Source: VAXT01 sp038040395
GTDB taxonomy: Bacteria > Actinomycetota > Thermoleophilia > Gaiellales > Gaiellaceae
NCBI GenBank assembly: GCA_038040395.1
Contig: JBBPIJ010000002.1
Location: 1 to 64,000 of the forward strand
Length of the DNA stretch: 64,000 bases
Direction of reading: 5' to 3'
Part shown: piece after piece, positions 7,995 to 14,837 of the stretch
Layout of the letters: each line of letters opens with the position of its first letter
Numbering within the stretch: position 1 is the stretch's first letter
The notes under the pieces: model-generated
Seen by the model: the letters and a program-made list of their open reading frames with translations, nothing else
Told to the model about the DNA's origin: nothing
The model's database searches: none
Translations under genes and position numbers: made by a program

Positions 7995-8612
7995 GTGCTC
8001 ACCGACAGGCAGCGGCAGATTCTCGACTTCTTGAGGGAGTACGTGGACGTGCACGGCTATCCGCCGACCGTCCGCGAGATCGGCGAGGCCGTCGGGCTCG
8101 CGTCGCCGTCGACCGTTCATGCGCACCTTGCGAACCTCGAGCGTGCCGGGCTCTTGAAGCGCGACCCGACGAAGCCGCGCGCGATCGAGCTGCGCCGCGA
8201 GCCCAAGGCTCCGGCGGCGCCTGATGTTCACAAGCTTCCGCTCATTGGCGAGGTGGCCGCGGGCGGGCCGCTCCTTGCCGAGGACAACATCGAGGGCTAC
8301 CTCGCGGTGCCCGAGCCGTTGTCGAAGGGCGGGGAGGAGTTCCTCCTGCGCATCAAGGGCGAGTCGATGGTGAACGCCGGCATCCTCGACGGCGACATCG
8401 TCGTCGTCCATCGCCAGCAGGACGCCCGTGACGGCGACATCGTCGTCGCTCTGGCCGGGGACGACGAGTCCGCGGACGAGGCGACCGTTAAGCGGTTCTT
8501 CAGCGAGGAGGGACGCGTGCGGCTTCAGCCGGAGAACGACGCTCTGGAGCCGATCTACGCGAAGCACGTCCAGATTCTCGGCAAGGTGATCGGGGTGTTC
8601 AGGGAGCTGTGA
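7995..8612 (+). CDS. lexA: SOS repressor LexA
   Basis: 205 residues from GTG at 7995, which is preceded by GGAAGGAGA; the longer frame from 7896 would run through the operators and promoter. N-terminal winged helix (TVREIGEAVGLASPSTVHAH, about residues 25-44) and C-terminal S24 autoprotease domain: cleavage site Ala89-Gly90 in VAAGGP, catalytic Ser124 in KGESM, Lys166 in ATVKRF. RecA filaments on damaged DNA would trigger self-cleavage and derepression of SOS genes. The stop overlaps the zinc-ribbon gene start by four bases. Confidence 0.97.
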   Translation: MLTDRQRQILDFLREYVDVHGYPPTVREIGEAVGLASPSTVHAHLANLERAGLLKRDPTKPRAIELRREPKAPAAPDVHKLPLIGEVAAGGPLLAEDNIEGYLAVPEPLSKGGEEFLLRIKGESMVNAGILDGDIVVVHRQQDARDGDIVVALAGDDESADEATVKRFFSEEGRVRLQPENDALEPIYAKHVQILGKVIGVFREL

Positions 8613-8787
8613 GCGTGGAAGCACTCAACCGCAATCTGGAGCAGGAGCTTCATGCCCTCTTGCGGGGCGCCAGCCTGGAGTGCCTCGTCTGTGGGGAATT
8701 CGTGCTCCGACGCGCTGGACGGATCGCATGTCCTGAGTGCGAGGCCGTTTTCGAGAGCGCCGAAGAAACGCGGCTACAATTGAGCTT

Positions 8788-8800
<13 letters not shown>
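8609..8800 (+). CDS. Zinc-ribbon-like small protein translated with lexA
   Basis: 63 residues; GTG start overlapping the lexA stop (GTGA). Two Cys pairs, CLVC (about residues 25-28) and CPEC (about 42-45), form a probable zinc ribbon preceded by a short amphipathic helix. Its position means it would be SOS-regulated with lexA. The last 13 bases overlap the 5' end of rnpB, and the rnpB -10 box lies inside this frame. Function unknown. Confidence 0.65.
8775..8780 (+). promoter_or_regulatory. rnpB -10 box TACAAT
   Basis: TACAAT, one base from consensus, lies eight bases before the first base of the RNase P RNA P1 helix. TTCGAG at 8750-8755 is a weak -35 candidate with a long spacer. Confidence 0.6.
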
Positions 8801-9135
<335 letters not shown>

Positions 9136-9141
9136 TACTTC

Positions 9142-9172
9142 GAAGCCCCGCGAAAGCGGGGCTTCGTCATTT
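9142..9172 (+). terminator. rnpB intrinsic terminator
   Basis: GAAGCCCCGC-GAAA-GCGGGGCTTC: perfect 10-bp stem with GNRA loop followed by GTCATTT. Confidence 0.85.
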
Positions 9173-9256
9173 ACGTGCGGCTCTTGAAGTCGCTCGAGCG
9201 TCGCCCTAAGCTCCCGCGCAGCCACACGTAGTGGACCCTAAGTAGGAGGAGGAGCC

Positions 9257-10147
9257 ATGAAGCTCGGGATGATCGGGCTCGGCCGTATGGGCGGGAACAT
9301 GGTCCAGCGCCTCGAGCAGGATGGCCACGAGGTGGTCACGTACACCCGCTCGGGCGGCGGCACCGCCTCCACGATCGAGGACCTCGTCTCCGAGCTCGAG
9401 GCGCCGCGCGTGGCCTGGATGATGGTTCCCGCCGGGGACGCCACTGAGGCGACCTTCACGACCCTGCTCGGGCTGCTCGAGCAGGGCGACATCGTCGTCG
9501 ACGGCGGCAACTCCAACTTCCGCGACTCGAAGCGACGGCACGCGGAGGCGCGCGAGAAGGGAATCCGCTTCGTGGACGCAGGTGTCTCCGGCGGAATCTG
9601 GGGCCTCGAAGTCGGCTACTGCCTGATGGCCGGCGGTGACGACGACGCGGTCGCGATCGTCGAGCCGGCTTTCCGCACTCTTGCGCCCGAGGACGGCTAT
9701 GCGCACTGCGGCCCGTCCGGCGCCGGTCACTTCGTGAAGATGGTCCACAACGGGATCGAGTACGGCCTCATGCAGGCGTACGCCGAGGGCTTCGAGATCA
9801 TGCACTCCTCCGAGTACGACTTCGACCTGCACGAGATCGCCGGCATCTGGCGCTACGGCTCGGTCGTGCGCTCGTGGCTCCTCGAGCTCCTGCACACCGC
9901 GATCGAGCAGCACGGCTCCGGGCTCGACGACATCGCCGGCTACGTCCAGGACTCGGGCGAGGGACGCTGGACGATCGAGGAGGCGATCAACGAGGACGTG
10001 CCCGCGCCGGTGATCGCCGCGGCGCTCTTCGCGCGCTTCTCGTCGCGCCAGGACGAGAGCTTCGCAGCGAAGGTGTCAGCCGCCCTGCGGGAGCAGTTCG
10101 GCGGTCACGCCATCAAGACGAGTGGCGACGGAGCGGCCGGAAGCTAA
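9257..10147 (+). CDS. gnd: 6-phosphogluconate dehydrogenase, decarboxylating (short form)
   Basis: 296 residues after a strong AGGAGGAGG site. N-terminal Rossmann motif GLGRMGGNM (about residues 7-15), signature GDIVVDGGNSNF, substrate region DAGVSGGIWGLEVGY, and catalytic Lys/His pattern FVKMVHNGIEYG (about 155-166). Converts 6-phosphogluconate to ribulose-5-phosphate with NAD(P) in the pentose phosphate pathway. The length fits the shorter (YqeC/GntZ-like) class rather than the ~470-residue enzyme. The stop overlaps the convergent GH15 stop by three to four bases. Confidence 0.93.
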   Translation: MKLGMIGLGRMGGNMVQRLEQDGHEVVTYTRSGGGTASTIEDLVSELEAPRVAWMMVPAGDATEATFTTLLGLLEQGDIVVDGGNSNFRDSKRRHAEAREKGIRFVDAGVSGGIWGLEVGYCLMAGGDDDAVAIVEPAFRTLAPEDGYAHCGPSGAGHFVKMVHNGIEYGLMQAYAEGFEIMHSSEYDFDLHEIAGIWRYGSVVRSWLLELLHTAIEQHGSGLDDIAGYVQDSGEGRWTIEEAINEDVPAPVIAAALFARFSSRQDESFAAKVSAALREQFGGHAIKTSGDGAAGS

Positions 10148-11988
10148 GCGCCGAGCTGGAGGTCCAGGTTCGCTGCGGCGCTGATCAGGGCGAGGTGCGT
10201 GAAGGCCTGCGGGAAGTTGCCGAGCTGCTCGCCGGTGGCCCCGATCTCTTCGGAGTAGAGCCCGACGTGATTGGCGTACGTGAGCATCTTCTCGAACGCA
10301 AGCCGCGCCTCATCCACGCGGCCCGCCCGGGCCAGGGCCTCGACGTACCAGAAGGAGCAGATCGAGAAGGTCCCCTCGTCACCCCTCAGGCCGTCGGGCG
10401 AAGCCTCGACGTTGTAACGGAAGACCAGGCTGTCGGAGACGAGCTCCTTCGAGATCGCATCGAGGGTCGAGAGCCACAGCGGATCGGTCGGCGCGATGAA
10501 CTTCGTCAGCGGCATCAACAGGACGGAGGCGTCGAGCACTTCTGAGCCGTAGTGCTGAACGAAGGCGCCGCGCTCAGCGTTCCAGCCCTTGCTCATGACC
10601 TGGTGGTAGATCTCGTCGCGTGCGGCCGACCACCGCGGAATGTCCCCCGGCAGCCCCCGCTGGCGCGCCATGCGGATCGCGCGCTCGACGGCCACCCATG
10701 ACATCACGCGTGAAAACGTGAAGTTCTGGCGCCCCCCGCGCGTCTCCCAGATGCCCTCGTCGGCCTGGTCCCAGTTCTCGCAGACCCACTCCACGATGCG
10801 GGCCAGGTCGCTCCAGGCTCCATGCGAGATCGGGGTCCCATGCTTGTTGAAGAGATAGACGGAGTCGATCAGCTCGCCGTAGATGTCGAGCTGGAGCTGG
10901 TTGGCCGCGCCGTTGCCGATCCGCACCGGCCCCGAACCCCGGTAGCCCTCGAAATGGTCGAGCACCTCCTCGGTGAGCTCGGCGCTCCCGTCTACGGCAT
11001 ACATGATCTGAAGCGGCCCCGACTCGTGGCCGACGCGCTCGCGGAAACGATCCGTCAGCCAGTCCATGAAGCCGGCCGCTTCGTCGGTGAAGCCGAGCCG
11101 AAGCAGCGCGTAGAGGGAGAACGCGGTATCGCGGATCCACGTGTACCGGTAGTCCCAGTTGCGGCCGCCGCCGATCTTCTCCGGCAGGCTGGTTGTGGGC
11201 GCCGCGACCATCGCCCCGGAGGGCTGATAGGTGAGGAGCTTGAGCACGAGCGCGGAGCGGTGCACGGTCTCGCGCCAGCGGCCTCGATAGCGCGACTGCC
11301 CGAGCCAGCGCCGCCAGAACTCGACCGTCTCCTCGAAATCCCTCAGCGTCTCCTCGGGCGTGAAGGCGTGGGGGACATGGCTCTCCGCCACGGTCTCGAG
11401 CACGAATGACTCGCTCTCACCCGGCTGGAGCGTGAACTCACCCCGGACGCCTTCCTCCCCGACCTCGAAGCCGATCCCGGACGCGAGCGCGAGGTTCAAC
11501 GACGGTGTCTTGAAGACCACGCCGTGCTCGTGCACGACCGTTTCGTGAGCTTCGCGCCCGTAGTCGAAGCGCGGATCGACCTCGACGCGAAAGCTCATCT
11601 CGCCCTGCACGCACAGGACGCGGCGGGTCAACCGTTGCCGCGGCCCCACAGGCATGAAGTCCTGTAGCTCACCCACGCCGACCGGTGTGAGAAAGCGCGT
11701 GATGAGGACGTTCGTGTCGGGGAAGTAGAGCTGCTTGACAGTGCCAACCCCGAGCGTCGGCGCGATCCGATAGCGACCGCCCTTCTTCCGGTCGAGGATC
11801 GCTCCGAAGACGCTCGGTGAGTCGAAGCGCGGGCAGCAGTACCAGTCGATCGTGCCGTCTGTCCCCACGAGTGCGATGGTGCGGAGGTCTCCGACGACGC
11901 CGTGCTCGGCGATCGGCAGGTACTGGCTCGCCGCCGAGAACGAAAGGTCGATCGCCCCGCTGAACGAGCGTTCGTCTATGCGCGCCAT
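10144..11988 (-). CDS. Glycoside hydrolase family 15 (trehalase/glucoamylase-like)
   Basis: 614 residues. An N-terminal beta-sandwich region (HGVVGDLRTIALVGTDGTIDWYC) is followed by the alpha/alpha6 barrel with GH15 markers: NWDYRYTWIRDTAFSLYALL (about residues 280-299), probable general acid Glu in DEGIWETRGG, and probable base Glu in GLRGDEGTFSICSFW near the C terminus. Related actinobacterial proteins act as trehalases or glucan 1,4-alpha-glucosidases. There is no signal peptide, so it is cytosolic. It is the last gene of the flavoprotein/cNMP operon, overlapping the upstream coding region by 13 bases. Substrate uncertain. Confidence 0.85.
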   Translation of the reverse strand: MARIDERSFSGAIDLSFSAASQYLPIAEHGVVGDLRTIALVGTDGTIDWYCCPRFDSPSVFGAILDRKKGGRYRIAPTLGVGTVKQLYFPDTNVLITRFLTPVGVGELQDFMPVGPRQRLTRRVLCVQGEMSFRVEVDPRFDYGREAHETVVHEHGVVFKTPSLNLALASGIGFEVGEEGVRGEFTLQPGESESFVLETVAESHVPHAFTPEETLRDFEETVEFWRRWLGQSRYRGRWRETVHRSALVLKLLTYQPSGAMVAAPTTSLPEKIGGGRNWDYRYTWIRDTAFSLYALLRLGFTDEAAGFMDWLTDRFRERVGHESGPLQIMYAVDGSAELTEEVLDHFEGYRGSGPVRIGNGAANQLQLDIYGELIDSVYLFNKHGTPISHGAWSDLARIVEWVCENWDQADEGIWETRGGRQNFTFSRVMSWVAVERAIRMARQRGLPGDIPRWSAARDEIYHQVMSKGWNAERGAFVQHYGSEVLDASVLLMPLTKFIAPTDPLWLSTLDAISKELVSDSLVFRYNVEASPDGLRGDEGTFSICSFWYVEALARAGRVDEARLAFEKMLTYANHVGLYSEEIGATGEQLGNFPQAFTHLALISAAANLDLQLGA

Positions 11989-12410
11989 GGGTTCGCGTCG
12001 GCGATCCGGCGGGCCTCTGCCTGCAGCAGCCGCAGCGTTACGGTCGGGTTGGCGAGCAGGAACGGAATGAGCGCTGCGCGATCGATCACGGCGCAGCGCA
12101 CCGGAGTGCGGGCGACGACGCCGGCGATTGCCGGCTCGTCCAGCAGCACCGAGACCTCGCCGAAGAACATGCCCGAGTGCATGACCGCGGCCTCGATCTC
12201 GTTACGCACCAGGCCGACCTCACCCTCGAGGATCACGAAGAGGTCGGCGTTCTCGTCGCCCTCGGTCAGGATCCACGTGCCCTCCTCGACGCGCTCGTCT
12301 CGCACAGTCTCGGTGAGAGCCTCGAGCGCCTCGGCCGGCAGGTCGGAGAAGAGGGCGAGCCGCCGGAGACTCTCGATGAGCGGCTGCGCCGAGGTCAGGT
12401 CGCTGCCCAC
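11976..12410 (-). CDS. Cyclic nucleotide-binding domain protein, no output domain
   Basis: 144 residues, almost all one cNMP-binding (CAP-ED) fold: LALFSDLPAEALEAL, EEGTWILTEGDENADLFVIL, then the phosphate cassette FGEVSVLLDEPAIAGVVART in which the usual RxA arginine is replaced (E-PAIAG), so binding of a cyclic nucleotide is doubtful. No helix-turn-helix follows. It may act as a protein-protein switch for its operon neighbours. GTG start 16 bases downstream of the membrane-protein stop; it overlaps the GH15 start by 13 bases. Confidence 0.8.
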   Translation of the reverse strand: MGSDLTSAQPLIESLRRLALFSDLPAEALEALTETVRDERVEEGTWILTEGDENADLFVILEGEVGLVRNEIEAAVMHSGMFFGEVSVLLDEPAIAGVVARTPVRCAVIDRAALIPFLLANPTVTLRLLQAEARRIADANPWRA

Positions 12411-12426
12411 GCGCGCGCCGAGGCCT

Positions 12427-13041
12427 TTAACTGGGAGCCGGCGACGCGGGGGTTTCGGAAGGGACGGCCTGGTGCAGGCTCGTCAACGGCCGCGCGAGCC
12501 CAGCCTGCGGCACCGCGTGCGTCGAAGAGAACTCACGCGCGAGCTTTCCTTCGGAGGGCCGCTCGTCGATCGCCGCGAGCATGGGCAGCGGCTGGTAATC
12601 GGGTGCGACCGACCAGCCGACCCTGCGGAACTCGCCGCCGTTCTCGATCCAGGAGAGCGAGATGAGCGGCAGGATCACGATCTTCGTCCAGATCGCCATC
12701 AGCCAGCTCACCCAGTAGAGGCCGATCGGGCGCCAGTCGTCCCAGCCGATGAAGTTCTTCGGGTCCCCGTACGGCGGGTGCCCCGGCTTCAGCGTCTTGA
12801 CGAGGATGAAGAGCATCACGAACTCGCCGATCGCCAGCAGGAACGTCAGCCACGGCGGTTGCCACTTGATCAGGTACGGGTAGACGATCGTGTCCAGCGC
12901 GACGCCGAGAAGCAGGTAGATCCCGATCGTCACGATCCAGCCCTCGTTGTGCCAGACCAGCGAGAGGATCGTGGCCAGGATCGCCGGGCCGATGAGAATC
13001 ACGACCCGCGTCTGCACGCGGCCGAGGACGGTCGGGCACAT
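12427..13041 (-). CDS. Polytopic membrane protein, 204 aa, unknown function
   Basis: No family recognised. Four to five hydrophobic segments (about residues 10-30, 34-54, 63-85, 105-135) with conserved-looking aromatic/Pro loops (YPYLIKWQPPWLTF, HPPYGDPKNFIGWDDWRP). The last ~50 residues are hydrophilic, Ser/Ala/Pro-rich and cytosolic. The ATG start overlaps the stop of the upstream flavoprotein gene (TAATG), so the two are translationally coupled, which suggests that they act together, possibly as a membrane anchor or partner for the flavoprotein. Confidence 0.7.
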   Translation of the reverse strand: MCPTVLGRVQTRVVILIGPAILATILSLVWHNEGWIVTIGIYLLLGVALDTIVYPYLIKWQPPWLTFLLAIGEFVMLFILVKTLKPGHPPYGDPKNFIGWDDWRPIGLYWVSWLMAIWTKIVILPLISLSWIENGGEFRRVGWSVAPDYQPLPMLAAIDERPSEGKLAREFSSTHAVPQAGLARPLTSLHQAVPSETPASPAPS

Positions 13042-14399
13042 TAGGCGAGCTGCTCCGCTTTACGGACGTGCCGGATCACCCGCGCCGTCTCATTGGAGAG
13101 CCTCAGCTGCATCGCGAACCGCGACGGGAAGCGGCGGGGCTTCGGTTTCTCGGCCGCGAAGCAGTCGGCGACGAATCGGCGCCCGATGTACTTGAGGCCG
13201 GCAATCGTGTCGCCGTGCGTGATCACCGCATTCGCATGGATGCCCATGGCTGCGCAGCGCGAGTCGGGCCGGTCGAGCCCCGGCAATCCGCAGTTCGACT
13301 GCAGCTTCATCCGGCCGCCATCGATCGGCACCTTGTAGAACTCGATCAGCCGTCGCAGAAGCGGGACGGAGAGCGCGGACTTGTTGAAGCCGGTGCCCGT
13401 GACGACGCCCGTCACGTCGAACCAGCCCGGATCCTCACCGTGCTTGCTCATGATGTGCACGCGCAAGCCGAGGGGGCCCGGCTCGATCTCGTCGATCTCG
13501 CCGATGATCTGCTCGAAGCGGCCCTCGTTCCGGCCGGTCGCGATCTTCGAGTCCCAGCCGCGTCGGTGCGGCGCCGTCCCCTTGAGGATGCGGCCGAGGA
13601 ACTCGATGCGCTGGTCGAAGTCGAGCGCCGAGAAGGCGTCGATCCCCAGCGCCTCGAAGAAGCAGCGCGGAGTGTTCAGGTCCTGCTCGTCCGGGGTCGG
13701 GTTGCGGACGAGCGAGATGCACTTGGCGCCGATGTCGATCGCGTTCGCCCATTCGTTGACCGACGCGATCCCCGAGCCGATCACGATGTACCGGCCGTTC
13801 GGGTCGTACGTCTTCGGCGCGTACGCCTGGACGATCCGGTCGGCCAGCGCGGGATCCTGCCGCGCCTTCGCGAGGACGGGCGGATAGGACAGAGGGCCGT
13901 GGCCGCAGGCGAGCATCACGTGCTTCGCGCGGCCGATGAACTGGGCGTCCTCGTCGAAGAGCACGAAATGAGGCGTGTCCCCGTTGCTGGCCTCGGCGCG
14001 CTGCAGCCAGCCGACCTTCGTTTCGTATCGGTTGTCGTTCCAGCCGAGCCGCCGCGCGACGACGTTTGCCATTCCGAGGATGTCCGGCACCCCCGGGTTG
14101 TACTGCCGCCGGGCGGAGCGGACGAGCGGGCTCAGGCTGCGGCGTGACCAGGCCTCGAGCTCTGCGAACGTGGGCCAGTCGGCCGGGAGGAAGTGCGACT
14201 CCGACTCCGAGCGCAGGACCGTCTGGCCGAGGTTGAACGCGAACTGCTGGTATGTCTTGACCGGATTGTCGGCCGGACCGTAGATCGTGATCTCCTGAGG
14301 GCGAAAGCCGAGGTAGACGGCGGTCGCGTAAACGATCAGCGAGCCGAACCCGTCGCCGACTACTGCGATGGTCGAATCACGGGGAGAGGAGACCGGCAT
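13041..14399 (-). CDS. FAD/NAD(P)-binding oxidoreductase
   Basis: 452 residues with two Rossmann-type dinucleotide motifs: GDGFGSLIVY at about residue 15 (FAD) and VIGSGIASVNEWAN at about 205 (NADPH). The overall layout resembles flavin monooxygenases of the lysine/ornithine N-hydroxylase type, including GTGFNKS near residue 335. Substrate unknown; no siderophore genes nearby. Promoter TAGAAA-N17-TACTCT ends seven bases before the ATG, so the mRNA is probably leaderless. First gene of the coupled series flavoprotein, membrane protein, cNMP-binding protein, GH15 enzyme. Confidence 0.8.
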   Translation of the reverse strand: MPVSSPRDSTIAVVGDGFGSLIVYATAVYLGFRPQEITIYGPADNPVKTYQQFAFNLGQTVLRSESESHFLPADWPTFAELEAWSRRSLSPLVRSARRQYNPGVPDILGMANVVARRLGWNDNRYETKVGWLQRAEASNGDTPHFVLFDEDAQFIGRAKHVMLACGHGPLSYPPVLAKARQDPALADRIVQAYAPKTYDPNGRYIVIGSGIASVNEWANAIDIGAKCISLVRNPTPDEQDLNTPRCFFEALGIDAFSALDFDQRIEFLGRILKGTAPHRRGWDSKIATGRNEGRFEQIIGEIDEIEPGPLGLRVHIMSKHGEDPGWFDVTGVVTGTGFNKSALSVPLLRRLIEFYKVPIDGGRMKLQSNCGLPGLDRPDSRCAAMGIHANAVITHGDTIAGLKYIGRRFVADCFAAEKPKPRRFPSRFAMQLRLSNETARVIRHVRKAEQLA

Positions 14400-14406
14400 C
14401 TGCGCA

Positions 14407-14435
14407 AGAGTACTTTCCTCGTGCGCGCATTTCTA
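14407..14435 (-). promoter_or_regulatory. Leaderless promoter of the flavoprotein operon
   Basis: On the minus strand TAGAAA (14430-14435), 17 bases, TACTCT (14407-14412), then seven bases to the ATG at 14399. It lies between the winged-helix gene and the operon, so the operon can be transcribed separately. Confidence 0.5.
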
Positions 14436-14452
14436 GAGAACCGTGTCGATTG

Positions 14453-14782
14453 CTATGCGGAGGCGTTGTCGAGCCGGTCCAGGTCGAGCCCTTCCAGCAT
14501 CAGCTCGAGGAAGGCGCCGACCTGCCGATGGCGGGCAAGCCGGTGGCGCATCAGCCGAGCCGGCTGGACCTCGTAGACGTTCCGTCGCCCGACCCGGTGA
14601 CGCTTCACATACCCCTCGGCTGCGAGGTCGGCGACGATTCGCTGGGCGCCCCGCTCGGTGATCCCAACACGATCTGCGATGTCCCGCATTCGGATCTTCG
14701 GATCGCTGGCCAGGCAAAGCAGGACGGCGGCGTGGTTCGTCACGAAGGTCCAGGAACCGGTCTGCGAGGGTGAACTAGACAT
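14453..14782 (-). CDS. Winged helix-turn-helix transcriptional regulator (MarR-like)
   Basis: 109 residues from ATG at 14782; a GTG directly before it is an alternative, and the longer frame to 14875 would run into the antiporter gene. MarR/winged-helix pattern: NHAAVLLCLASDPKIRMRDI, recognition helix region GITERGAQRIVADLAAEGYV, wing HRVGRRNVYEV (about residues 20-75). The C-terminal tail is probably a dimerisation helix. It is divergent from the CPA2 antiporter with a 55-base gap and 53 bases upstream of the flavoprotein operon, so either may be its target. Confidence 0.75.
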   Translation of the reverse strand: MSSSPSQTGSWTFVTNHAAVLLCLASDPKIRMRDIADRVGITERGAQRIVADLAAEGYVKRHRVGRRNVYEVQPARLMRHRLARHRQVGAFLELMLEGLDLDRLDNASA

Positions 14783-14837
14783 CACGAAACGAAAGTCGTA
14801 TGTTCCGCATCGTATCGCGAACGAGGGAGACTCCCCA

